In this document: positions 19,923 to 29,520 of the stretch, piece by piece
Position numbering within the stretch: the stretch's first letter is position 1
Layout: every line of letters begins with the position of its first letter
DNA from: Saussurea involucrata
Lineage: Eukaryota; Streptophyta; Magnoliopsida; Asterales; Asteraceae
Direction: 5' to 3'
NCBI GenBank assembly: GCA_033807775.1
Contig: CM066312.1
Location: 27,253,696 to 27,317,695, forward strand
DNA length: 64,000 nucleotides
Translations under genes and position numbers: made by a program
The notes under the pieces: model-generated
The model's input: only the letters and a program-made list of their open reading frames with translations
Told to the model about the DNA's origin: nothing
The model's database searches: none

Positions 19923-20889
19923 TGTTGGTCCCGAAAGGCCTATACAAGTTTGTAGAAGGGGGGGGGGGGGTTGAATACAAACACACTATTTTACTTTTCT
20001 AAATTGTTTATTGATAAATCATTAACAATTTACAGCTTGTTGCGGAAACAAGATTAAGGATAAACCTAAATCTAAACAAGTTGGAACACTAAGGTTTCTT
20101 GCACTAAGAAAGATGAGGAGATTACTAATAAAATCCTATCTTAAGAGAGATTTGAACTTGTCCAGAGTTAGCAAGTTACTTCAAATGAAGTGAGTTCATC
20201 TCTTTATATACTGCATGCATTTAATGCAATTCAGTATACACTTTACACGTGTCATCAGCGGATTGGTTGCATGCCATTGACCTTTGTTGACAACCTTAGT
20301 AGCCGCATGAATGAATAGTGTAGTATTAGAGTGGTTGTACGATTTCAGATTTTCGGAGGTTCTTTTCTGACATTTCGTACGGTGGCGTGCAAGGGAGGTT
20401 AAGACAAAAGTACTTTGTACGGAGGACTTCATGATCAGCTTTCGTTGATTCAGCGATTATCATTTACTATTCAGCGAATGATAAAGTTCAGCGATAGCTA
20501 AAGTCTTGTACTTGATACTTCACGTTGAGTGGACAAATCTGAGTCTTCGTTGATCCGCATCTGTTCATTAGGAGACTTGTCGCTGGTTCTTTGAGCTTGA
20601 TCTTCGACTTCAGCGTAGAACCTTTGTTGACGTGAATCTTGTCTTCAGGGATCATAAGTAAACAACTAATTTATCAGCGATCACCATAAGGACTGAACAG
20701 ACTCAGCGATATGGTGAACAGTGTTCGCTGAATTTTTAATCTAAAAGAGCGAGAGTTCCTATCAGCAGTACTGTAAGATCTTAGTACTTATCAGCGATAG
20801 TGAAACTCTGATACATATTGTTTACTTACAATTTTCACTAAGTATTTAAGATAGGGTCATTATCAAATCACTGAGGGTTTGGATCAACA
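19923..20889 (-). repeat. 3' LTR of element D
   Basis: On the minus strand it starts TGTTGATCC after the PPT and ends GGGACCAACA. It holds about eight copies of TCAGCGA or the reverse TCGCTGA and a run of 13 G (plus strand, 19958-19970); the run is 20 G long in the other LTR. Confidence 0.92.
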
Positions 20890-20904
20890 ATCTCCCCCTA
20901 TTTG
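20890..20904 (-). other. Polypurine tract of element D
   Basis: AAATAGGGGGAGAT on the minus strand abuts the 3' LTR start. Confidence 0.88.
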
Positions 20905-21156
20905 ATTATGACATAGCAACAAGGAAAATTGCTATTTAATGAAAACACAAGGATAAAAAGAACTCATAAAATATTTGTCCCTTTTACTGTTTTCTGGGAT
21001 CTTTTCAGTACTGTTGGAGTAAAGTACATTCGCTGAAATCTTTCTTTAAATCTTTGAATCAGGTTACAATTTGAATAAGAAAGATTACAAGTACAAGCGA
21101 AATAAATTACAAGTACTGAAGGATGATTGATACAATAGAGAATGAGGTGATTGTTG

Positions 21157-22413
21157 TCAGCCTTCAAAGGGTTCTTCCTTAATGAGAAGTTCATCAAGGG
21201 TTGTCTTTTCAGTTGGAATCATCCAGTCAGGAACCTTTTCTCCTTTATTCTTTAGCTTTAGAGCAGCTTCAAAAATCAAGGGTTTTAGGTGTCGTGCCTG
21301 AATGTCTTTTCTGAAGTCGCACCAGTAGATGAGATCTCTGAGCTGTTCGATTGGAGTGATTGGAAGCTCAGCGATCCGTTGAAAGCATTTACGTCCGTCG
21401 TAGTCAAGAAAGAATATTCCATAAGGATTACTGATGACTTTACCAGGGACGAAAAGTTCACATGGTGGCAAAGAGATGTCAAGGGCAGATAGATCAGGAT
21501 CAGGACCAAGTACTTCAGCGCGAGAGAAACCAATTCCAGTTTCATTTCGTATGACAGGACCTGAGTTTGAATCTTGACGTTTCTTCTTTGGTGAGCCCCT
21601 TTTTCTTTTCGGCTTTAGATCAGGAACAGGAGGAATATCCACACAAGAAGATATCAAATCGATCTGTCTGTTTATCAGCTTTTCGAAATGATCCTTGTAC
21701 TTAGATTGTGATGGTTGGATAGCTAACCTCATCTCCAGCCATTCAGAGAGACCATACCTTTTTACAGTGTCAGCACGAAAGGTTTCAGATGAGCCATCTT
21801 CTCTGAACAGTTTGATGTCAACAATAGGTACTCCGATGGAGGTTCTTCCAGAGATGAATACCTTGTTGATCTTCGCTGGACGATATCTGAAGTGGATTTT
21901 CTCTTTACACCAGATCAGGGTGGTCTGAGAAACTTCAGCTTTCTTTTCCACGATCTTCTGGGCTTGTTCCCAAAGCTTTCGTTGGATTTGAATGGGAATA
22001 CGCTTCAGCTTGGGGTCTTTGACAGATTCTTGAGTGAGCTTGATGGCGTATTCTCTGTCTTTATCTTCAGCTTCCTTCCTTTCAGCGATGAGGCGTTCAG
22101 CTCTGAGATGTTCCTGGTATTCAGCTTTTGAAATTCTGAACTTAGGAGGAACTGAAGGCAGTTGATCGCGCCTTAGAATGTTTCGCTGATCCTCGAATCG
22201 CTTTATCATTTCTTCTCTCCTCTTTTGATCTTCTTCACTCAGCCTTTGAGGAACTGAGGAAGGTCTGTTTCTGTGCGAGAGAGGTTGTTCTTCTGGTTCA
22301 TCAGTCTCAGAGATTAAATCTAAGACTGGGATTATGTCTTCAGCGGTAGCTGGAATTATTGGTGAAGTTGCAATAGTAGAGCCTTCAGCGATATCCTCAA
22401 ACAGGGGAGAGGA
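21157..22413 (-). CDS. Element D post-pol gene, exon 2 (C-terminal module)
   Basis: An open frame of 418 codons from the inferred splice acceptor at 22413 to the stop at 21157. It begins SSPLFEDIAEG and has a charged helical part with many Glu/Lys/Arg. The C-terminal module follows: KLFREDGSSETF.AD, a basic KPKRKRGSPKKKR stretch (likely nuclear localisation type), NPYGIFFLDYDGRKCFQRIAELP, and an acidic end. The pattern matches RREDGNEW...F, EFGIVY.NEQKEKRFLRF..V in A, E and C, which ties this exon to the same family. Taken alone the first Met would be at 22209, but the frame is open 68 codons further up and joins exon 1 in frame by splicing. Function unknown. Confidence 0.7.
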   Translation of the reverse strand, partial: SSPLFEDIAEGSTIATSPIIPATAEDIIPVLDLISETDEPEEQPLSHRNRPSSVPQRLSEEDQKRREEMIKRFEDQRNILRRDQLPSVPPKFRISKAEYQEHLRAERLIAERKEAEDKDREYAIKLTQESVKDPKLKRIPIQIQRKLWEQAQKIVEKKAEVSQTTLIWCKEKIHFRYRPAKINKVFISGRTSIGVPIVDIKLFREDGSSETFRADTVKRYGLSEWLEMRLAIQPSQSKYKDHFEKLINRQIDLISSCVDIPPVPDLKPKRKRGSPKKKRQDSNSGPVIRNETGIGFSRAEVLGPDPDLSALDISLPPCELFVPGKVISNPYGIFFLDYDGRKCFQRIAELPITPIEQLRDLIYWCDFRKDIQARHLKPLIFEAALKLKNKGEKVPDWMIPTEKTTLDELLIKEEPFEG

Positions 22414-22564
22414 CTAGCTGAAACGCAGCGATCTTACAAATAAGAACTGGGTAGAAGAACTTGGGTAGAAAAGATAGAAAAAAATGTGGACGTGTATGGT
22501 GTTTGTGGAATGGATAACTGATTGTTCAGAGATGATCAGGGAAGGAAAAATAAGTTTAGTGTAC
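22414..22564 (-). other. Candidate 151-bp coding intron in the post-pol gene of element D
   Basis: On the minus strand exon 1 ends ...TGTCAG, the intron starts GTACAC, contains a pyrimidine-rich tract and ends CAGCTAG. Using the TAG acceptor, the 887-codon exon 1 and the 418-codon exon 2 are in the same frame. Using the CAG four bases earlier would give a stop within seven codons. Without splicing exon 1 stops two codons into the intron (VH stop). Confidence 0.6.
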
Positions 22565-25225
22565 CTGACAAATCGGCTTTGCAAGCAAGATCGCCAGATT
22601 ATCATCTTCAGCGATGCCTTTGTCTTTGCTTTTCTCAGCGCCAGAGGCTGAGTGCTTTGTCTTTGTTTTTGTCTTCTCCCCTGTGGATTCGGTTATCACG
22701 ATCCCTTTAAGAGATTTTCGAGGAGCATGTTTGACGACAAAGAATTCGTCATCTTCATCATCATCATCATCATCGTTCCTTGGAGAGGAGGATGGTTCAG
22801 CTTCAGGGATGTCGATGTCTTCGTCTTCTTCTGCTTCGGATTCCTCAGCATCTTCTTCGAGTTGCTCCCCCTCAGATACAGAGGCGAGGTTCTCGGTTCC
22901 CTCAGGGTTTTCATCTCCCTGAGGTCCAGTAATCAGATCTTCATTACCCTCTCCCCTGATAGATTCATCATGGGAAAGGTCTTCAGCGCTCTTATTTTGA
23001 TCTTCAGCGCTCTTCTCTTGTTCAGCGCTCTTCTCCCCCTCTTTCTCATGATGGGCGGGGGAGGAATGGGTAGACTCAGCATTGGTGTTGTCTCTGTCTT
23101 CTGGGCCAGAGATTTTCACACAACCTTCAAGCTTAGCTATTCTGTCTTCTAGGCCAGAAATAGCAGGCGTGATTTTCTTCAGCTCTTGGCGATCCTCTGC
23201 GGTGAATGAGTCCAAAATAGGTGCAGGGGCCGGAGCAGGAGATGGATTGTTTTCCTTGTTCACCAGCGTCTCGATCATTGTCTTGACAGAACCAAGGTCG
23301 GTCTTCACTGAGCCCAAGTCGGTCTTGACCACTGACATATCACCTTCGAGTGTACCAACCGATTTCTTCAGCGTTGTAACCTCGTTGGAAACGGTGGAAA
23401 CTGACGATTTGAGGTTGGTGTAGTCAGTGTAGATGTCGGAGAGCACTTTGGCAAAGTCGGCGAGAGTTTTATCAAGGTCTTTGATGTCATCAGAGGAGGC
23501 CTTCTTTTCCACCACAGCAGTCAGCTTCGTCAGATTCTCTCCAGCGTTTGTTACAGCTGTAGAGTTATTTGATAGACCGGTGGTGAGATCTGTAAGTTTC
23601 ATCTCCATGGACTTCAGAGACTGGTTGATGTCTCCCAAATAAGGACCTGTAACATATAAGTACTTGTGAACAAAGGAAAGCTCATAAGTTTCAGGTTTAG
23701 TTACAGTGTTTAAGGTGGGATCTGTACCTGCAGGAGCGTTGACGAACTCATCAAAGTTTCGAGTCCCTCCATAGTGTTCCATATCTCCCTCAAAAGTTCC
23801 GTGAGGGATGGAGATCTCTGCAGGTCCTTTCTTCGTCATTCGCTGAGAAGCTTCAACGGCTTCTTGAATGATGGCATCTCCAGTTTTAGCTGGAGGAGTG
23901 TCCAAAGAATTAGAGGGAGGATCGAAGGATAAGAATTGTGGTTGGGTTTCAAGTTCAGCGTTGGATTCGCTGAGAAGTACTTCATCAGTCTTTTGAGAGA
24001 CTGAAGAAGGTTGGGTAGATTCAAAAGTTCTAACCTCAGCGTTTAAGGACGCTGAAGTAGGTTTAGAAGGGATGGCTTGAATTGGTGTGGCAGAGCGTAC
24101 CACGGAACTTTCCTTCAGCTCTTCAGAATGAGCTGAGGAGTCTTCAACATGGAATTGCTGGGGTTGCTCCTTGGTTTTCTTGATCCTTTTGGAATCAAGA
24201 GGGGTAAGAGATTGTTTGATTTGTTTCCTTTTCTTAGAAGGAATGGATTTTGTGGCCTGGGAATCAGCGAGGGGTATTGTCGCTGAAGGAGCCACAGAAA
24301 GCGGAGAATTAAGTAGAGTGAGAAGGGTAGAGAGACGTACCTCGTTGGCGACAGGCTTGAAGTCGAGAACTTTAGGGCCAATCTGAGAGAGTTTCAGATC
24401 ACCCTCTTCAGGATAGCTGTCCTTCAGGCCATATTGAAAGATGGCGCTGATGAATCGTGGGTAAGGAACCCATGCTGGTCGGTCAGCGGCAGAATCAACA
24501 CGTTGAATGAGGTCTTCATAGATGATGGAGGCCCAGTCAATGTTGAGACCTTTCAGCAGTGCGTAACCCATGGCCTGCTGAGGTTGAGCGGCTTGATCAG
24601 AAGATCCGGATTTCGCTGTCATGCAGCTGATCAGGTGAGCGAAGATGAAGTTCATCTCGCTGGGCATCTTGGATTTCTTTATCAGCGTCAGCTTCTTCTT
24701 AGGTAGCTTGTCTCTTCCAGTCTCCCAGATGTAACCCATCGCATCAAGGAAAGCAATGATTTCTTCACTGTCAGCGTGCTTCTTGTGGTCAGGTAATGGA
24801 ATGAAAGGATTTTCTGAGGTAGCGTTAGGGAATTTCAGAGCTTTGCGGATTATTGCGGGGGTTATCTTGATGGTGCCATACTCAGTATCGCTGAGTATGC
24901 AGTCGATGGTTTTAGATGGATCTTTGGCGGAGGGTAGGTCGGTGTGTCTGGCAGAGTACCAGAATTGGGATAATAGACGCTGACTGGCAGGAGGTGTGAT
25001 TGTCAGTGCTGTGTAGATGGGGCTATTCTTCAAAAGATTTACAGCGTCGTCTAGATGGGATACCTGCTTCCGAGGAGGAAACTCGAGAAGCGCTGAGAGG
25101 TTGTTTGCCTTTGTCCAGTCTAGTTGATCCAGCTCAAACTTAACCTGAGGAGCTTTGGTGATTTCCAGTTCCTCAGAATCAGCGGAGATGGACTCAGCGG
25201 TAACATTCAGCTTTGAAGTTGCCAT
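22565..25225 (-). CDS. Element D post-pol gene, exon 1 (887 aa)
   Basis: It starts at ATG 25225 just behind an inferred splice acceptor. Residues about 30-290 form the N-terminal helical module: LLSQFWYSARH, ITPAIIRKALKFP, FLDAMGYIW, PSEMNFIFAHLISCMTAKSG, VPYPRFISAIFQYGL. These line up with LVRYLKQFWQSCR, FVEMLGYN, LWNTLFTILNRCLTGK, PPLQFQRILGVLF in element F. A KKRKQIKQ basic block follows near 325. There is a Ser/Thr/Pro linker, a segment FVHKYLYVTGPYLGDINQSL, and a long coiled coil (about 520-650) with short repeats of VKTDLGS. An acidic Glu/Asp-rich tail carries HHEKEGEKSAE, encoded by a GAGGGGGAG tract (23033-23041). No enzyme motif, signal peptide or membrane helix is visible. Likely nuclear or particle-associated, which is inference only. 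Confidence 0.7.
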
Positions 25226-25233
25226 TTCACTGT

Positions 25234-25614
25234 ATTATCAGTTCAACCAAAGATGTTAACAAATAAGAATTATCTTAATGTGGAAAGAAAATTTCCATTA
25301 AGATTTTTCGAATTTTGTCCATTTCATTCAGACAAAAAAGTCTTAATGAAGATTAGGGTTTTTCTTGTTAAAAAAAAAACGAATATAACACCCATAAGCC
25401 TTGTATTCCAGTTTCTTAAAAAATGGATACGAAAGAAGAACAAGTTTAAGATTTTAGATTTAAAACTTGAAGAACAACCATGAAATGGTTGTGTTTATAA
25501 AACCATGAAAGAAAATGATTTTATTTTTGAGTTCTTTTGTTTGATCTTGTGTAAAACAATGATAAGATCGAAAACAAGTTATTCGCATTTGATAATAGAT
25601 AAGAACATATTAAC
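25234..25614 (-). other. Candidate leader intron before the post-pol gene of element D
   Basis: On the minus strand a leader ends ACTCAAG and continues GTTAATATG (donor at 25614). The acceptor GATAATACAG lies at about 25234, four bases before the ATG of exon 1. The stretch between is AT-rich and has no coding match. Element E has the same layout. Confidence 0.45.
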
Positions 25615-25735
25615 CTTGAGTTTGATGAAGAAGATGATGAACAGTTCTTGAAGATTGAGAGCACAAAATGCAACAGTGTTCTTTTCTTGCGGAGAAAGAT
25701 TGATTCGCGTAAAAGACAAATATAAACTTTGAGAG

Positions 25736-25747
25736 TGTTTATATAGG
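25736..25747 (-). promoter_or_regulatory. Candidate internal TATA box of element D
   Basis: CCTATATAAACAC on the minus strand, about 510 bp upstream of the post-pol ATG and about 120 bp before the inferred splice donor. It lies between the RNase H stop (26229) and the post-pol gene, far from either LTR. The rest of 25748-26228 holds TCAGCGA-type motifs and no gene. Confidence 0.5.
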
Positions 25748-26228
25748 AAGAGAGTAGAGAGAGAAAAACTTGAGCGGGAAAGTTTTTCATCATGACACGG
25801 ACACGTGTTTGCATTTGATTGGATAGACAACGAAACGTGCAAACGTGTGTCAGAAAAAGAGCGTGCCTGGTGTTATCCGTTGCAATGACGTCACAACTGT
25901 CCTTTCACATTCTTTCGTTGTCTCTGAGGTTTTGAAAGAAAAACTCAGGGACTCTTTGGAAAATATGAAGCACTGAATAGAAATATCAGTGAGGGTTTTA
26001 AGAAATTTCAAAATATCGCTGTTAAGGAAGAGATATTCAGCGATGTAAGAATTTGAAATCTTGCATTTTCATGCGTTTTGTCAGAGAGAGAAAACATACC
26101 TTGATATCAGTTTAACCAAATTTATTCAGAGAGAAGATGATGAAATGGATTGTACAAGTTTATTTTATCCGAGAGCCTATACAAGAATGTATAAACGTAT
26201 CGCTGATTAAATGTGAACCGCTGAAGAT

Positions 26229-27556
26229 TTATCCTTCAAAGTTCAGCATTCCAAGCTCGCTGATGAGAAAGTTGAATCTTGTCTCATCAAGAGGTTTGGT
26301 AAACAAATCAGCTAACTGATAATCAGTTGGGATAAAATGAAGTTCTATATCACCATTCATCACATGATCTCTGATAAAATGATATCTGATTTCTATGTGT
26401 TTTGTCTTTGAGTGTAGCACTGGATTGTTTGCTATAGCGATGGCACTTGTGCTATCGCAATAGATTGGAATTTTGGAGAGCTGAAGATCATAGTCTAGTA
26501 GTTGATTTCTCATCCACAAGACTTGAGAACAGCAGCTTCCAGCGGCTACATACTCAGCTTCAGCTGTGGAAGTGGACACTGAGTTTTGCTTCTTACTTGT
26601 CCAACTTACCAGCTTTCCACCCAGGAGCTGACATCCTCCTGTGGTGCTTTTCCTATCCATTTTGCAACCTGCAAAATCACTGTCTGAATAGGCGGTTAGA
26701 TCGAATCCTGAATCTTTGGGATACCAAAGACCTAGATTCGCTGTACCCTTAAGATATCGAAAGATTCGCTTTACAGCTTTCATATGGGATATCTTAGGTT
26801 CAGCTTGATATCGTGCGCACAGACATGTTGCAAACATAATATCGGGTCGGCTAGATGTAAGATACAGTAGTGAGCCGATCATTCCATGGTACAGCGTGAC
26901 ATTGACAGGAACACCCTTTGTGTCCTTATCAAGTATCAGCGGTGGTGCCATAGGGGTTTTCATAGCTGAACTTTCAGTTAAGTCGAATTTCCTCAGCATA
27001 TCTTTAACATACTTTCCCTGATTTATAAAAGTTCCTTTTTCAGTTTGCTTAATCTGAAGACCAAGGAAATATGTTAGTTCACCCATCATACTCATTTTAT
27101 ACTCATCTTTCATTCTATCAGCGAAACGAGTACAAAGCTCAGGGTTAGTAGAACCAAATATAATGTCATCAACATATATTTGAACTAAAATGATATGACC
27201 TTTTATTTTTCTAAAAAACAAAGTTTTGTCAATCTTACCTCTCTCAAATTTTTCAAGGTGGAGATAAGTAGAAAGAGTGTCATACCATGCACGAGGAGCT
27301 TGCTTCAAGCCATAAAGTGCCTTATCCAGCTTATAAACATAACCTGGACGCTTAGGATCTGAGAATCCTGGAGGTTGTTCCACATAAACTTCTTCATTCA
27401 GCTTTCCATTTAGAAACGCTGACTTAACATCCATTTGATGTACAGTGAAGTTTTTGTGTACAGCATATGCTAAGAAAAGACGAATAGATTCAAGTCTTGC
27501 TACTGGAGCAAAGGTTTCGTCATAATCTATGCCTTCCTCTTGTCTGTATTCTGAGC
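26229..27556 (-). CDS. Element D reverse transcriptase and RNase H (main part)
   Basis: This copies element RNA to DNA in the particle. It starts in the RT at YRQEEGIDYDETFAPVARLESIR. It contains MDVKSAFLNG, QAPRAWYDTL and the catalytic YVDDIIFGST, then the RNase H block AYSDSDFAGCKMDRKST, VSWTSKKQN.VSTSTAEAEY, IYCDSTSAIAI and QLADLFTKPL, ending EG-stop at 26229. All the usual copia catalytic Asp residues are visible. A one-base loss near 27556 separates it from the N-terminal RT part; the Met at 27620 is out of frame with the natural start and is not used. No other stop interrupts it. It is followed by the internal promoter region of the post-pol gene. Confidence 0.88.
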
Positions 27557-28450
27557 AACAAGACGAGCTTTGTTGCGAGTTATAGTACCATGTTCGTCCA
27601 ACTTGTTTCGATAGACCCACTTAGTGCCTATCACTGTTTTGCCAGTTGGTCTCCGAACAAGTTTCCAAACTTTGTTTCTTTCGAATTCAGTCAGCTCTTC
27701 TTGCATAGCGTTGACCCAGTTTGGATCTCTGAGGGCATCATCTATTTTCTTTGGTTCAGTTAGAGAAATAAAGTTAACAAATAAACAAATATTACCTGCA
27801 CTTCTACGAGTCTGAATACCAGCGTTTGGATCACCAAGAATTTGATCGATTGGGTGATTTACAGTCCATCGCTGAGCCGGAGCATGCGTCGCTGACTCAG
27901 TCTGAACTGGAGAAACTGAAGATGAGGCTTCAGCTACTTCTGGATTATCAGCTAAGAGAGGAATGCTTGCATTTGTCACTTCATTAACTGATTGCTGAGA
28001 AATAGATGGGATTTCTGAGACATTTGGATCAACTGCGGGTATAGTGTTTATAGGAACAGCTGAGACCCAAGATGTTTCAGCTTCACTATTCTGCATATTG
28101 GGAATGATAGTAGGACCATCATTTTCAGTTGTATGAGCATGAGTAGTGGGAACATCTTCTGAATCACCAAGATGAGAAAACATCCATTGATTCAGTTCTT
28201 CTGTATCAGCGTTCGGTTTAGAGTTCGCTGAACGGGATTCGTCAAACGTGACGTGAATAGTTTCTTCTACAGTTTGTCTTCTTCGGTTGAAGACTCTGAA
28301 GGCTTTGGAAACTGAGGAGTATCCAAGAAAGATTCCATCATCAGCTTTAGGATCAAATTTTCCAAGGGCATCTCTGTTGTTCAGTATGTAACACTGACAA
28401 CCAAAGATGTGAAGAAAGCTGATTGAAGGCTTTCTCCCATGAAAAAGTTC
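27557..28450 (-). CDS. Element D integrase C-terminus, linker and RT N-terminus
   Basis: The frame is open from the A-tract near 28450 to the break at 27556. It begins TAYELFHGRKPSI, the end of the integrase core region, followed by the copia blocks HIFGCQCYILN and FLGYS. There is a Ser/Thr-rich linker of about 120 residues, then the RT entrance NFISLTEPKKIDDAL, PNWVNAMQEEL, FERNKVWKLV and GTKWVYRNK. The Met at 28183 lies inside the linker. This is part of one polyprotein with the neighbouring frames; a one-base change in the A-run at about 28450 and the loss at 27556 separate them. Confidence 0.8.
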
Positions 28451-29508
28451 ATAGGCTGTTTTTTTTGAATCTTTTGACTATCAGCGACCTGTTTTGCGTA
28501 AAACAAGCCGTGTTGACAGCTTCTGCCCAAAACTGAGTAGGCAGGTGAGAATCGCTGAGCATTGAACGTGCAGCTTCAATAATTGTTCTATTTCTTCTTT
28601 CAGCGATTCCGTTTTGTTGTGGTGTTCTCACTGACGAAAAGTTGTGAGAAATACCCTTGCTCTCAAGGAAGGAATCAAGAGAACTGTTTTTGAATTCAGT
28701 TCCATGATCACTCCTTATTGAGCGAACAGTCATATTGTTCAGAGTTTCCATCTTCCGAACAAAGGTGATGAGTTCTTCAGGGGTGTCACTCTTAGAACGG
28801 AGAAACATTACCCATGTGTAACGAGAGAATTCATCAACTATGACCAGCGTATATTTCTTTCCAGTGATGGATTGTTTGTTAATGGGGCCAAACAAATCCA
28901 TATGGAGTAGTTGGAAGAGGAGATGACACTGAGGAAACTTGCTTTGACTTAAAGCTTGCCTTGGTCTGCTTCCCTTTTTCACACGCTGAACATAAGGATT
29001 CTTTGGCGTATGAATGTTGAGGTAGACCAGTGACTAACTCTTTGGATGAAAGAGTATTCAGTGTCTTGAAGTTGAGATGTGAGAGCTTCTTGTGCCATAG
29101 CCAGTTGACATCAGAAGATGCCTTTGAGAAGAAACAGGAGTTTTCAGTGGTTGTTGAGTCCATGTTTATAACGTAAACATTTTCCAAACGATAACCGCTG
29201 AGAGCTATCTTCTCCTTTTTGTCAGAGACAAAGCAGGATTCCTTAGTGAAAATCACTTTGTTATCCATGTCGCAAAGCTGACTGATGCTCAGAAAATTAT
29301 GCTTCAGCCCTTCAACATATGCGACTCTTCTGAAGGATGTTGTACCATTTGAAAGTACACCATACCCTCGGGTGTGTCCTTTTCCATTTCCACCGAAAGT
29401 CACAGAGGGACCCTTCTCTTCCTTGTATTCAGCGAGCAGGCTTTTCTTTCCAGTCATGTGTCTAGAGCATCCGCTATCGAGATACCAGATACCCTTCTTA
29501 ACCTGCAA
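28451..29508 (-). CDS. Element D protease, zinc-binding and integrase core (one internal frameshift)
   Basis: The protease opens with WYLDSGCSRHMTG (Asp-Ser-Gly catalytic motif). The GAG-pre-integrase zinc domain follows, WLWHKKLSHLNFKTL...CSACEKGKQTK (His-His-Cys-Cys). Then the integrase core: MDLFGPI with the first Asp, IRSDHGTEFKN with the second, and the Glu in GIAERRNRT. The frame changes at about 28913 (one extra C), so the two open parts are 29508-28879 and 28982-28451. Integrase inserts the cDNA into the genome. The pol frame is the same as gag, with only the gag stop at 29521-29523 between them; whether that stop is suppressed cannot be told. Confidence 0.85.
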
Positions 29509-29520
29509 TACAAAGGAAGA

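Noticed and set aside
22614..24706. Several plus-strand frames opposite the D post-pol exon
   Set aside because: Shadows of a long biased minus-strand gene; Ser/Phe-rich with no homology.
21157..25225. Post-pol gene as a classical viral envelope protein
   Set aside because: No signal peptide, membrane helix or cysteine pattern is visible; basic nuclear-type signals and coiled coils argue against it.
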